64,000 nucleotides of DNA from Massilia arenae (GCF_008014745.1 NZ_VPFD01000022.1:1-64000), one strand, 5' to 3'. Numbered from the stretch's first letter, positions 45,535-54,974 are shown. The notes: generated by a model from the sequence alone, not told the origin. Program-made: numbers and translations.

Positions 45535-46320
45535 ATGAAACGACTGATCCTGGCCGCGATGCTGGCAACCGGCCTTGCCGGCGCCGCGCACGCCGACGAC
45601 GCCCTCAAATCCGCCATCGCCGGCGAACACCGCGCCGCCGCCAACAAGGCCCGCGACACCTACCGCCATCCTTACGAAACCCTGACCTTCTTCGGCATCA
45701 AGCCGACCATGACGGTGATCGAGCTGTCGCCGGGCGGCGGCTGGTACACCGAGATCCTGGCGCCCTACCTGCGCGACCAGGGCAAGCTGTATGGCGCCGT
45801 GCCGGACGCCGAGAGCCGCGGCGGCAAGGCCTTCCGCGACAGGCTGGCGGCCAATGGCGCCGTGTACGGCAAGGTGACCCCGGTCCAGTTCGCGCCACCT
45901 GGCAGCATCGCGCTGGGCGCCCCGAACAGCGTCGACATGGTGGTCACCTTCCGCAACCTGCACAACTGGCTGGGCAATGGCGACGACGCCGTGCTCACCG
46001 TCCTGAAAGAAGCGCACAAGGTCTTGAAACCGGGCGGCGTGCTGGGCGTGGTCGAGCATCGCCTGCCGGCCAAGATGGAGCAGGATGCCAAGGCCTCGAG
46101 CGGCTATATGCACGAGGCGTATGTGATCCGCATGGCCGAACGCGCCGGCTTCAAGCTGGCCGCCAAGTCGGAGGTGAACGCCAATCCGAAGGACACCGCC
46201 GACCATGAAAAAGGCGTGTGGAGCCTGCCGCCGGTACTGACCAACAAGGACAAGGACCGCGAAAAGTACCTCGCCATCGGCGAGAGCGACCGCATGACGC
46301 TCAAGTTCGTCAAGCAGTAA
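45535..46320 (+). CDS. Exported class I methyltransferase-like protein
   Basis: A 261-aa protein with a Sec signal (MKRLILAAMLATGLAGAAHA). The mature part has a methyltransferase core: MTVIELSPGGGWYTEILAPY (motif I), LYGAVPDAESRGGKAF, then SVDMVVTFRNLHNWLG and VLKPGGVLGVVEHR. This is the group of predicted periplasmic methyltransferases (COG4798-like). The start is chosen for the signal and a GGAGA ribosome site. SAM is not normally found in the periplasm, so the true cofactor or function is unclear. Confidence 0.85.
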   Translation: MKRLILAAMLATGLAGAAHADDALKSAIAGEHRAAANKARDTYRHPYETLTFFGIKPTMTVIELSPGGGWYTEILAPYLRDQGKLYGAVPDAESRGGKAFRDRLAANGAVYGKVTPVQFAPPGSIALGAPNSVDMVVTFRNLHNWLGNGDDAVLTVLKEAHKVLKPGGVLGVVEHRLPAKMEQDAKASSGYMHEAYVIRMAERAGFKLAAKSEVNANPKDTADHEKGVWSLPPVLTNKDKDREKYLAIGESDRMTLKFVKQ

Positions 46321-46440
46321 CGGGGAACCCCGGTCGCGGAGGAAGGCCACGCCTCTCTCCGCGACGATTCTTGTATTTCCTTTTGCGCCGCCTGTGGTTA
46401 TTCTTCCAGTTGCATCCTGCATCGTCCACCGAAGGAAACC

Positions 46441-48048
46441 ATGAAGACTCTGCCGACTTTGCGCCTGGCCGCCCTCGCCCTAGCCGTCTGCGGCGCCGCG
46501 CACGCCCAGGATACCGTGCCGCCCGAAGCCCAGGCCATGCCGGCCCCCGCTCCGGCCCCGGCGCCCGCCGTGGCTCCCGCGGTTGCGCCCCCTGCCGCCA
46601 AGAGCGCCGTGCCCGCGCCGGTCCTGCCCGCGGTCGAGAACTCGGTGGTGAAGATCTTCGCCACGATCCGCCGCCCCGAACCCTATAAACCCTGGACCAA
46701 GGCGGCGCCAGCCTCGGTCACCGGTTCCGGCGTCATCATCGAGGGCAAGCGCATCCTGACCAATGCCCACGTGGTCGGCTATGCGAGCCAGGTCGAGGTG
46801 CAGGCCAGCCAGTCGGGCGACAAGGTGGCGGCCAAGGTGATCGCGCTGGCGCGCGGCATCGACCTGGCCGTGCTGGAACTGGAAGACCCGTCCTTCTTCG
46901 ACAAGCGTCCACCGGTGCCGAGGGCGCCCGTGCTGCCCGACGTGCGCCAGCAGGTGTTCGCCTACGGCTATCCGGTCGGCGGCAACTCGCTGTCGACCAC
47001 CACCGGCATCGTCTCGCGGGTGGAGTTCGTCAACTACGGCGCCTTCAGCTCGGGCCTGCGGATCCAGATCGACGCCCCGATCAATCCCGGCAACAGCGGC
47101 GGCCCGGTGATCTCGGGCGAGCGCATGGTCGGCCTGGCCTTCGCCGGCGCGACCAACGCCCAGAACATCGGCTATGTGATCCCCAACGAGGAAATCGAAC
47201 TGTTCCTGCGCGACGTGGCCGACGGCCGCTACGACGGCAAGCCGCTGCTGCACGACAGCGTGCAGACGCTGGAGAACCCGGCGTTGCGCCAGTTCCTCAA
47301 GCTCGACAAATCGGTTGAAGGCGCGGTGGTGCACCGCCCCTACCGGGTCGACGCCAGCTGGCCGCTGAAGGAATGGGACGTGATCACCCATATCGGCGAG
47401 TACGCGGTCGACAACCAGGGCATGGTCAAGCTGGGCTCGAACCTGCGCGTGCGCTTCCAGTACCGCATCCAGCAGGTGGCGAAGAACGGCAAGGTGCCGA
47501 TGACGATCATCCGCGGCGGCAAGCAGATGAAGGTCGAGGTGCCGGCCACCGGTCCGCGTCCGCTATTGATCTCGGACCTGGACGGCGGCTATCCGTCCTA
47601 CTTCATCTACGGCCCGATCACCTTCTCGCGCGCTACCAGCGAATTCATGAGCTTTGTCGCCGGCAGCGCGCCCGGGATGAACGCCTATGCCTTCAACGCC
47701 AGCCCCCTGGTCACGCAGCGCGGCGATTCGCCGACGCCGGAGCGCGAAGAGCTGGTGGTGATCAGCGCGCCGTTTTTCCCGCACAAGCTGGTGAGCGGCT
47801 ACAACAACCGCTTCGGCTCGGTGATCGAATCGGTGAACGGCCAACCGGTGCGCAGCCTGCGCCACCTGGTGGAACTGCTGCGCGACCTGAAGGACGAGCA
47901 GGTGGTGCTGCGCTTCGACCAGCGCTACGGCGAGACCATGATTCTGCCGCGCCAGGCGACACTGGCGGCGACCGAGTCGATCCTGTCGGATAACGGGATC
48001 AGGACGCAGGGGTCGGAAGACATGATGAAGGTGTGGGAGCGCAAATAA
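46441..48048 (+). CDS. Secreted trypsin-like serine protease (Deg/HtrA-related)
   Basis: A 535-aa protein. A Sec signal ends near AHAQD and is followed by a Pro/Ala-rich linker (about residues 30-60). The protease domain has the triad His110 (TNAHVV), Asp141 (GIDLAVLE) and Ser219 (PGNSGGP). Two PDZ-like regions follow (about 290-370 and 435-500). The length and the second PDZ region, with its inserted block YPSYFIYGPITFSRA, fit the plant/bacterial DegP-like protease 2/9 type. It probably acts in periplasmic protein quality control. It ends at a strong bidirectional terminator. Confidence 0.88.
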   Translation: MKTLPTLRLAALALAVCGAAHAQDTVPPEAQAMPAPAPAPAPAVAPAVAPPAAKSAVPAPVLPAVENSVVKIFATIRRPEPYKPWTKAAPASVTGSGVIIEGKRILTNAHVVGYASQVEVQASQSGDKVAAKVIALARGIDLAVLELEDPSFFDKRPPVPRAPVLPDVRQQVFAYGYPVGGNSLSTTTGIVSRVEFVNYGAFSSGLRIQIDAPINPGNSGGPVISGERMVGLAFAGATNAQNIGYVIPNEEIELFLRDVADGRYDGKPLLHDSVQTLENPALRQFLKLDKSVEGAVVHRPYRVDASWPLKEWDVITHIGEYAVDNQGMVKLGSNLRVRFQYRIQQVAKNGKVPMTIIRGGKQMKVEVPATGPRPLLISDLDGGYPSYFIYGPITFSRATSEFMSFVAGSAPGMNAYAFNASPLVTQRGDSPTPEREELVVISAPFFPHKLVSGYNNRFGSVIESVNGQPVRSLRHLVELLRDLKDEQVVLRFDQRYGETMILPRQATLAATESILSDNGIRTQGSEDMMKVWERK

Positions 48049-48061
48049 GCTCCCCTCCATG

Positions 48062-48091
48062 AAAAACGCCCGCGAACATGCGGGCGTTTTT
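48062..48091. terminator. Bidirectional intrinsic terminator
   Basis: AAAAACGCCCGC-GAACAT-GCGGGCGTTTTT: a perfect 12-bp stem with A- and T-runs at its two ends. It is placed between the convergent protease gene (stop at 48048) and the beta-lactamase-like gene (stop at 48100), and so serves both. Confidence 0.92.
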
Positions 48092-48099
48092 CGTTGGTC

Positions 48100-49713
48100 T
48101 TACTTCGCCTTTTTCACGGGCGTGAACAGCAAGTCCTGGAAGTCGTAGCTGAAGTCGGTCTCGGTCGACACCGGCTTCATCCGCATCCGCTCGATCGAGC
48201 CGTCATGGTCCAGCGAGAAGGTCGCATAGGCGTCGGCGTTGAAGTTGCGCTCCTTCCAGCGCACGATGAAGGTGTCGTGCTGGAAGTGCTCCATCTCGCC
48301 GGTCAGGTCGGGGGTGCGCGAGAACGTCATCACCAGCTTGCTGCCCTGGCGCTTGACGATCGCCTTGCCATACCAGGCGTCCTCGTACTCGCCTTCGTAG
48401 TCCCACAGCGGCAGCGACGGCTTCGAGGCCTTGGCGCGGCTGGCGGTCTCGGTCTTCACGCGCGCCGCTTCCTTCTGGCTCGCTTCTTCGGCGACGTCGG
48501 CGATGCGGCCGATCCAGTCGGTCGGCGCCACGCCCAGGTACTGGTCCAGCAGGCGGTATTGCAGCGCATTGAGCGACGGGCCGCTTTCGGCGTTGGTGAA
48601 GATCGCGATGCCCAGCTTCGCTTCCGGCACCAGCAGCACGCGCGAATAGAAGCCCTGCAGGGCGCCGCCGTGCATCGCCACCAGCTTGCCCTGGTAGTCG
48701 CGCAGCTGGAAGCCCAGGCCATAGGCGAAGAAATTCGGCTTGGTCGCCGCCAGCGGCGGACGCGGTTCGTTGATCTTCATCGGCGTCTGCGCGGTCCACA
48801 TCTCGCGCGCCTGTTTCTCGGACCACAGGCGCACTTCCTTGCCGCCCGCAGCCTGCGGGATGCGGCCCTGGTCAAGCAGCACGTTCATCCAGCGCGCGAT
48901 GTCCTCGGCATTGGTGTTGATGCCCACCGCGCCAATGGCGTTCGCCACCGGCATCGGTTTCACCACCGCTGCCTTGCCGTCGATCTTGCTGTGCGGCGCC
49001 GACACGTTCATGCCCGGCTTGTGCTGGTCCAGGCTGGTGGTGGTGGCCCCCATGCCGACCGGATCGAGGATCCACTCGCGCATGGTCGTGCCCCAGTCCT
49101 TGCCGGACTTCTGGGCGATGATCTTTCCGGCCACGATGTACAGCAGGTTGTCGTAGGCGTAGCTGTTGCGGAAGCTCGTCGCCGGCTTGATGTAGCGGAG
49201 ATTGTGGATGATCTCGTCGGTGCTGAAGGTGGTGGTCGGCCACCACATCAGGTCACCGGCGCCCAGTCCCAGGCCGCTGCGGTGGGTGAGCAGGTCGCGC
49301 ACCGTCATCTCGGCCGTCACGTAAGAATCGTACATGCGGAAGTCCGGCAGGTGCTTGATGACCGGGTCGTCCCACTCCAGCTTGCCCTGGTCGACCAGCA
49401 TCGCCAGCCCCGCCGCCGTGAAGGCCTTGGAGTTGGACGCGATCTCGAAGATGGTCTTGCCATCGACCGGCGTCGGGTCGCCCAGCTTGCGCACGCCGAA
49501 GCCCTGGGTCACGACGACCTTGCCGTCCTTGACCACGGCGATGGCGATGCCGGGAACGTCGAAGGTTTTCAACACACGGTTGACGTCGGCTTCGAGGTTA
49601 TACGCTGGTGCGGCGGCGCTGGCCGTTGGTGCGGCGGCGGTTTGCGCCACTGCGGCGCCGATGCTGCAGAGCGCAAGCAGCACTGCACCGGCGAGTCGAT
49701 GCATAGTCATCAT
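48100..49713 (-). CDS. Serine beta-lactamase-fold hydrolase (class C / esterase-like)
   Basis: A 537-aa protein with a Sec signal ending near AVAQ. The penicillin-binding fold has the SxxK nucleophile Ser93-Asn-Ser-Lys96, the YxN motif Tyr187-Asp-Asn189 (SYAYDN) and HGG in AMHGGALQGF. A C-terminal DUF3471-like beta domain follows (about residues 420-535). Such proteins are usually peptidases or esterases of the Pab87/EstB type rather than resistance enzymes. The ATG overlaps the aminopeptidase stop (ATGA), so the two are translationally coupled. Confidence 0.88.
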   Translation of the reverse strand: MMTMHRLAGAVLLALCSIGAAVAQTAAAPTASAAAPAYNLEADVNRVLKTFDVPGIAIAVVKDGKVVVTQGFGVRKLGDPTPVDGKTIFEIASNSKAFTAAGLAMLVDQGKLEWDDPVIKHLPDFRMYDSYVTAEMTVRDLLTHRSGLGLGAGDLMWWPTTTFSTDEIIHNLRYIKPATSFRNSYAYDNLLYIVAGKIIAQKSGKDWGTTMREWILDPVGMGATTTSLDQHKPGMNVSAPHSKIDGKAAVVKPMPVANAIGAVGINTNAEDIARWMNVLLDQGRIPQAAGGKEVRLWSEKQAREMWTAQTPMKINEPRPPLAATKPNFFAYGLGFQLRDYQGKLVAMHGGALQGFYSRVLLVPEAKLGIAIFTNAESGPSLNALQYRLLDQYLGVAPTDWIGRIADVAEEASQKEAARVKTETASRAKASKPSLPLWDYEGEYEDAWYGKAIVKRQGSKLVMTFSRTPDLTGEMEHFQHDTFIVRWKERNFNADAYATFSLDHDGSIERMRMKPVSTETDFSYDFQDLLFTPVKKAK

Positions 49714-51566
49714 TGCTTGCCCATTGCTTTGTCGACGCTCGATTGCGTCTCCGGGTGGTAACGCTCGCGCGCCTTCTTGTAGATGCCTTCGGCCCAGGCG
49801 CGGTCTTCCGGTTTCTCGCGTAGCGCGGCGTACAGCGGCACCACGAACTTCTGGCGGCCCACGCTCATCAGGAAGGCTTCGAGCTGCGGACGCACGGCGC
49901 GGTAGCCGGCGTGCACCGAGGCGCGGTAGAAGCGGAACGCGACTTCATTGTTCTTCGTGTTGGCCAGGTCATAGACGCGGTCCAGCTCTGCGAGCTTGTT
50001 CGCATCGGCCTTGTTGTCGATATCGTTCAGGAACTTCATCCACTCGGCGGCGTTCCAGTCCTTGGCCTTGAGCTGCTCGGTCGACACCGACCCGTTGACC
50101 CAACCGTCGATCGAGGCGTTCAGCTGCGCCAGGCGCTGCGACACGGCCTGCTTCCCGCTTTGCGGGATGCCCGGACCGTAGATCCACTCATCCAGCTCGG
50201 CCTCGCTCATGATCTTCGGATTCTTGGCCAGCAGGTTCTTGCGCAGGTAGTCCAGGAACTGGTCGTTGGTCACGCTCTGGAAGGCGTGGCCGTCGAACCA
50301 GCCGCGCAGGAAGGTGTCGAAGGCGGCGCGGCCGGCGCGCTGCTCGAGCGTGTGCAGGAACCAGGCGCCCTTCGGATAGGCCAGCGAGGTGTCCGGGTAA
50401 TAGTCGGCCGAGGTATCCGGCTGGCGCGAGACGAGCGCCTGCTTGGCGGGCGGCAGGTCCTTCAGCATCTCCAGCGCCTCTTCCTGCTCCAGCTGCAGGT
50501 TCATCAGGGCGACTTCCTTGCCGTAGATCTCCTCCAGGATGCGGGTGGTGACGTAGGTGGTGAAACCCTCGTTGAGCCACCAGTGCTTCCACGATGAGTT
50601 GGTCACCAGGTTGCCCGACCAGCTGTGCGCCAGTTCGTGGGCGATCAGGTCGACCAGGCTGCGGTCGCCCGCGATCATGGTCGGGGTCAGGAAGGTCAGG
50701 CGCGGGTTTTCCATGCCGCCGATCGGGAACGATGGCGGCAGGATCAGCATATCGTAGCGTCCCCAGCGATACGGGCCGTACAGCTTCTCGGCCGCCTCGA
50801 CCATCTTCTCGGTATCGGCCAGCTCGTATTCGGCGGCCTTGATCCGTTGCGGCTCGGCGTAGACGCCGGTGCGCCCGCCCAGCGTGGCGGCTTCGAGCTC
50901 GCCGATGCCGATCGCCAGCAGGTAGGAAGGAATCGGCTGCGGCATATTGAACTTCCAGCCACCCTTGCCGGTGGCCTTCATGTCGTTATCGGCGCTCATC
51001 ACCACGCGCAGGCCTTGCGGCGCCTCGATGCGCGCGCTATAGGTGAAGCGCACCGCCGGCGTATCCTGGATCGGCACCCAGGAGCGGGCATTGATCGCCT
51101 GCGACTGGCTGAACATGAACGGGTACTTGCCCGACATCGTCTGCAGTGGCTGCAGCCACTGCAGCGCGGTGGCGGTCGGCGCGGTGCGGTAGTGGATGCG
51201 TACCTTCTTCTGCTGGCCCGGCAGCTTGACGTGCAGCGGCTGGCCCTTCTCTTCGTCGAACTTGCCGAGCGAGTAGTCGGCCTTGCGCCATGCGCCGTTC
51301 GCATCCTGCGCCTCGATCTTCGAGATCGTCAGCTCGCGCGTGTCCAGGTCGAGCGTGGTGGCCTTCTTGTCCAGCCAGTCGAGGGTCAGCTCGGCGTAGC
51401 CGTCCAGGCTTTTCTTCGCGAAATCGGCCTTCAGGTCCAGGTGCAGGGCCGTGGTCTTGACCTGGTCGTACTTGGCGTAGCTGAGGGGATCGAGGGCGAA
51501 GGCGTAGGCGCTCCAGGCGCTCAGGAAGGCGGCGGTACTCGCGCGCAGCAGGGTGCTTTGGTTCAT
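49710..51566 (-). CDS. Secreted M1-family aminopeptidase (leukotriene A4 hydrolase-like)
   Basis: A 618-aa zinc aminopeptidase. The start is set at MNQSTLLRASTAAFLSAWSA, a Sec signal with cleavage near AFA; a longer in-frame extension on the minus strand runs through the neighbouring gene and is rejected. Motifs are GGMENP (substrate amine binding), HELAHSW with NEGFT (zinc ligands His, His, Glu) and a C-terminal helical domain as in LTA4 hydrolase. It cuts N-terminal residues from peptides, probably in the periplasm. It forms an operon with the beta-lactamase-fold gene. Confidence 0.92.
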   Translation of the reverse strand: MNQSTLLRASTAAFLSAWSAYAFALDPLSYAKYDQVKTTALHLDLKADFAKKSLDGYAELTLDWLDKKATTLDLDTRELTISKIEAQDANGAWRKADYSLGKFDEEKGQPLHVKLPGQQKKVRIHYRTAPTATALQWLQPLQTMSGKYPFMFSQSQAINARSWVPIQDTPAVRFTYSARIEAPQGLRVVMSADNDMKATGKGGWKFNMPQPIPSYLLAIGIGELEAATLGGRTGVYAEPQRIKAAEYELADTEKMVEAAEKLYGPYRWGRYDMLILPPSFPIGGMENPRLTFLTPTMIAGDRSLVDLIAHELAHSWSGNLVTNSSWKHWWLNEGFTTYVTTRILEEIYGKEVALMNLQLEQEEALEMLKDLPPAKQALVSRQPDTSADYYPDTSLAYPKGAWFLHTLEQRAGRAAFDTFLRGWFDGHAFQSVTNDQFLDYLRKNLLAKNPKIMSEAELDEWIYGPGIPQSGKQAVSQRLAQLNASIDGWVNGSVSTEQLKAKDWNAAEWMKFLNDIDNKADANKLAELDRVYDLANTKNNEVAFRFYRASVHAGYRAVRPQLEAFLMSVGRQKFVVPLYAALREKPEDRAWAEGIYKKARERYHPETQSSVDKAMGKQ

Positions 51567-51750
51567 GGTCTCTCGCAGGGGAAGGTGTGCCCGGCAGGCC
51601 GGGGGCGGGTGCAGGATAGCATGCACGCCTGGGCAGCGAAAGCGGGCCGGCGCCGGCACCACGCCCGATAAATACGCGTGCGGACCGGCGAAAACGGGGC
51701 TGGCTCTGCTATGATCGCGGCCTTCCTCCTGCTGTGTAAACACCCGACTG

Positions 51751-52326
51751 ATGGACGCCTTTCTCGTCTCGACCGGCATCGTGGGCCTCGCCGAGATCGG
51801 CGACAAGACCCAGTTGCTGGCCTTCCTGCTCGCCGCGCGCTTTCGCCGTCCCCTGCCGATCGTGCTCGGCATCTTCGTCGCGACGGTGGCCAACCACGCC
51901 TTCGCCGCCGCCGTCGGCGCGCTGGTCAGCCAGCTGCTGGGCGCTGGCGTAATGCGCTGGGTGCTGGGCCTGTCGTTCCTCGCCATGGCCGCATGGACGA
52001 TGATCCCGGACGAGATCGACGCCGAGGAAGCGCAGCTGGCGAAATACGGGGTGTTCCTGACTACCCTGATCGCCTTCTTCGTTGCCGAGATGGGCGACAA
52101 GACGCAGGTCGCCACCGTGGCGCTGGCCGCGCGCTATGAATCGATGGCCGCCATCGTGGCCGGCACCACCTTCGGCATGATGCTGGCCAACGTGCCGGCC
52201 GTGTACTTCGGCGAACGCATCGCGAACCGCGTGCCGCTCAGGCTCGTGCATGGCATCGCGGCGCTGATCTTCGCGGTGCTCGGCATCGCCACCCTGCTGG
52301 GGATGGGCGAAGGCCTGGGGTTTTAA
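51751..52326 (+). CDS. GDT1/TMEM165-family cation transporter
   Basis: A 191-aa inner-membrane protein with six predicted helices in two repeats, each carrying the family motif: AEIGDKTQ (about residue 14) and AEMGDKTQ (about residue 108). Characterised family members move manganese or calcium, and bacterial ones export Mn. No manganese (yybP-ykoY) riboswitch is visible in the 184-nt spacer upstream. Its stop shares the palindrome TTAA with the convergent PHP gene. Confidence 0.88.
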   Translation: MDAFLVSTGIVGLAEIGDKTQLLAFLLAARFRRPLPIVLGIFVATVANHAFAAAVGALVSQLLGAGVMRWVLGLSFLAMAAWTMIPDEIDAEEAQLAKYGVFLTTLIAFFVAEMGDKTQVATVALAARYESMAAIVAGTTFGMMLANVPAVYFGERIANRVPLRLVHGIAALIFAVLGIATLLGMGEGLGF

Positions 52327-53933
52327 TCTTCCTGCATAACCCATACCGGCGCCGACCACAGCACGTTGCCGTCGTCCTGGGTCACCTTCGCATAATAGAA
52401 GTGGGCTCCCGGACTCGGGATGAAGGTCGTCTCGGCCTGGTCCGACATCTGCGTGACCGTGCCCTTGCGGCCAGGGACGCCTTCCATGATCGCGACCGAA
52501 GCCGCCTTTTTGCCGGTTGAACTGGCGAAGTTGGCCACTAGCGCGAGCGGCCCGCGATTGGTGAAGCGCTCGCCCATCAGGCGGCCGTTCGCGGTCAGGA
52601 CCAGCTGCGAATCCTTGTCCATCGTCGCGAACACTCGGCGCGCCTTGAGCGCCTCGACGAACGATGCGCGGTTCAGCGCCGTGCCGTTCGGCAGCAGCAC
52701 GCCGGTGCGATTGGTAAACGACGCGCCCCAGTTGGCACAGTGGTTGTCCTGGTTGGTGCTGAAGGCCAGGCGATAGCCCGCCTCCAGCAGCCGGTTGCAG
52801 GCGCCTTCGAAATTGCTGCGGCGAGTTTCGGTCTCGCTGACGTTGGTCGAGAACGCGGCGCTGTTCATCACTTCGCACAAGGCCATCGCCTCGCCGCCAT
52901 CCTCGGTATAGGCAAGCGGCACGCCATCGACCTGGAACTGGCCCGAGTGTGCCGGATGGTTGAACTGCCCCACCCAGCCGCGCTCGCGCATCAGCGTGTA
53001 CAGGGCCGCGTAGTCGCCCTTGGGCGTGCGCGTGTCGGCCATCAGCTCGCCTTTGGCATTGGTCTCCCAGCCCAGCAACTCGTCGCTGTTGAAGATATTG
53101 ATATGGCCGCCGTTGTTGATGACGCCCCATTCCAGGCCGTACACGGCGAGGAAATCCGGGTTCTTTTTGGAGAAGCCGGCGGCGCTCTCCAGGCCGGCGC
53201 GGTACAGGGCCTTGGCGGCGGCGGGGTCGGCATCCGGCGCGCTGCCTTCCGATCCGTCGTACATGTGATTGTGTTCCGAGGCGACCAGGATGTCGAGGCC
53301 GCGGCCGCGCGCATAGGCGAAAGCGTGGTCCGGCCCGTGCGGCGCCTTCAGGGGCGACTGCGCGCCCTTGCACTCGGCGATGTCGGCGCCGCCGTCGCTG
53401 TGGTTGGTCTGGCTGTGCAGGTTGCCGAGATAGACCGTGTAGGGCAGCGCGCCCGGCGCGGCGACGGCCGCCGGCTCGAAGGCGCGCGGCAGCGGCGAGA
53501 ATGCCGGCATGGCAGGCAGCAGCGGCGCACCGACCGCGATCTCCCAGTCCTGCTCGATTTCCTCATGCGCATCGCCGCGCACTGTCGCGCGCAGCCGGAC
53601 GCGGTAGATGCCGCTCGGCGCCGGGGACAATCCCAGGCGGCCGGACCAGGGCACGGCGACCGTCGTTTCATCGCCCGTGAACGGCGCCGCGCCGCGCCAG
53701 CGCAGGGCGACGCGGCCGTCGGGGCGGACCAGTTCCACCCGCCAGTCGACGGTGTCCGCGCGCGCCAGGCCGGGATAGGCAAACTGCAGCGTGAAGGTCC
53801 GCCCCTGGGCCGCGCCGGCCTGGAACGGCGCGAGCAGGGTGGCTTCGAATTCCTGGTGTTCTGCGGGGGCGGCTTGCGCCAGGCTGCAGCACAGCGACAG
53901 GGCTAGAAGTGGGGGCAGGAGTGAGGTTTTCAT
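52323..53933 (-). CDS. Secreted PHP-domain metallo-phosphoesterase-like protein
   Basis: A 536-aa protein with a Sec signal (MKTSLLPPLLALSLCCSLAQ). After an N-terminal beta domain (about residues 25-135), the PHP metal-binding motifs follow: NLHSQTNHSDGG, VASEHNHMYDG, FNHPAHSG and TNQDNHCANW. These match PHP phosphoesterases. The family acts on phosphate esters, but the substrate here is unknown. It is divergent from a LysR regulator, which probably controls it. Tail-to-tail overlap of 4 nt with the GDT1 gene. Confidence 0.82.
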   Translation of the reverse strand: MKTSLLPPLLALSLCCSLAQAAPAEHQEFEATLLAPFQAGAAQGRTFTLQFAYPGLARADTVDWRVELVRPDGRVALRWRGAAPFTGDETTVAVPWSGRLGLSPAPSGIYRVRLRATVRGDAHEEIEQDWEIAVGAPLLPAMPAFSPLPRAFEPAAVAAPGALPYTVYLGNLHSQTNHSDGGADIAECKGAQSPLKAPHGPDHAFAYARGRGLDILVASEHNHMYDGSEGSAPDADPAAAKALYRAGLESAAGFSKKNPDFLAVYGLEWGVINNGGHINIFNSDELLGWETNAKGELMADTRTPKGDYAALYTLMRERGWVGQFNHPAHSGQFQVDGVPLAYTEDGGEAMALCEVMNSAAFSTNVSETETRRSNFEGACNRLLEAGYRLAFSTNQDNHCANWGASFTNRTGVLLPNGTALNRASFVEALKARRVFATMDKDSQLVLTANGRLMGERFTNRGPLALVANFASSTGKKAASVAIMEGVPGRKGTVTQMSDQAETTFIPSPGAHFYYAKVTQDDGNVLWSAPVWVMQED

Positions 53934-53988
53934 GATGCAATTTTTGCAATTTCATGCCTCATTCATATTGACCAGCCTCCCATAAAAA

Positions 53989-54032
53989 TTGTCATTTCGT
54001 CCATTAGCTTTGATGGATTTCAATCATGACAA
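53989..54032. promoter_or_regulatory. Nested dyads in the PHP-LysR divergent spacer
   Basis: Outer arms TTGTCAT (53989-53995) and ATGACAA (54026-54032) enclose inner arms TCCAT (54000-54004) and ATGGA (54013-54017). LysR-type regulators commonly bind paired inverted sites in such spacers. The arrangement is not fully symmetric, so this is a tentative operator. Confidence 0.4.
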
Positions 54033-54071
54033 CTTGCAACGGACGGGATAGCCGTTTATGTTGGCAGCCTC

Positions 54072-54974
54072 ATGATCGACAAGCTCGAAATTACCCACCT
54101 GCGCACGCTCGACGCCCTGAGCCGCTTCGACACCATCTCGGCGGCGGCCGAGCACCTGGACGTCTCGCAACAGGCGGTCAGCCTGCAGTTGAAGAAGATC
54201 CGCGCCATCCTGGGCGACCCGCTGTTCGTGCGCACCGGCCAGGGCATGGCGCCGACGCCCTATGCGAAACTGATCGCGCCCCACATCGGCCAGGTGCTGG
54301 CCCAGCTGAACGCCATTCCCCTGCCCTTCGCGGTCCGCCCCGAGCAGGCCGAGCGCACGCTGGTGGTCTCGGGTACCGACTACACCCAGAAGGTGATCGT
54401 GGCCGACCTGGTGCGCATGCTGCGGCGCGAGGCGCCGAAGGTGAAGGTGGCGGTGGTCGACATCGAGGTCAGCGCCCTCACCCGCAAGCTGCACCAGGGC
54501 GATATCGATCTGATTTTCACGGTGGACGGTTACGTCGCGCCCGGCCTGGTGACGCGGCCGCTATTCCTCGAGCAGTACCGCTGCGTCACCGGCAGCCGCG
54601 CACTGGCCGGCGGCGGCGTCATGCCGCTCGAGCAGCTGGTGGAGCACGACTTCATCATCACCAATCCGGGCATGGCCAGTTTCACGGGATCGGCCGACGG
54701 CTGGTTCGCGCGCCAGGGATTGCAGCGCCGGGTGGTGGCGTCGGCGCCGTCCTTCTTCATGGCGCTGGAATACCTGAAGGGATCGGACCTGGTCGCCTTC
54801 ATGCCTTCGCGCCTGCTGCCCTGTGAGGGATTATTCGAGATCGCGCTGCCCAAGTACCCGCCCGGCTACCAGGTCGTGGCCGCCCACCATCCGAATGCGC
54901 AAAACGATGTTTTCATCACCTGGGTGCTGGAGCGGGTCGAATCCGGCCTTGTATCCGCTACAAGCCGCGCTTGA
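54072..54974 (+). CDS. LysR-family transcriptional regulator
   Basis: A 300-aa LysR regulator. The N-terminal winged helix reads LDALSRFDTISAAAEHLDVS then QQAVSLQLKKIRAILGDPLF. The effector domain begins near RTLVVSGTDYTQKVIVADLV. It is divergent from the PHP gene (138-nt spacer with dyads) and is followed 56 nt later by a Rid-family gene on the same strand. Its ligand is not predictable. Confidence 0.88.
   Translation: MIDKLEITHLRTLDALSRFDTISAAAEHLDVSQQAVSLQLKKIRAILGDPLFVRTGQGMAPTPYAKLIAPHIGQVLAQLNAIPLPFAVRPEQAERTLVVSGTDYTQKVIVADLVRMLRREAPKVKVAVVDIEVSALTRKLHQGDIDLIFTVDGYVAPGLVTRPLFLEQYRCVTGSRALAGGGVMPLEQLVEHDFIITNPGMASFTGSADGWFARQGLQRRVVASAPSFFMALEYLKGSDLVAFMPSRLLPCEGLFEIALPKYPPGYQVVAAHHPNAQNDVFITWVLERVESGLVSATSRA

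Noticed and set aside
48100..49713. Antibiotic-resistance beta-lactamase
   Set aside because: The SxxK and YxN motifs are present, but the extra C-terminal domain and operon with an aminopeptidase fit a peptidase or esterase better than a resistance enzyme.
51567..51750. Manganese (yybP-ykoY) riboswitch upstream of the GDT1 gene
   Set aside because: Looked for because this family often has one, but its conserved loops were not found.
51567..52115. N-terminal extension of the M1 aminopeptidase
   Set aside because: It runs antisense through the GDT1 gene and lies before a good Sec signal peptide at 51566.
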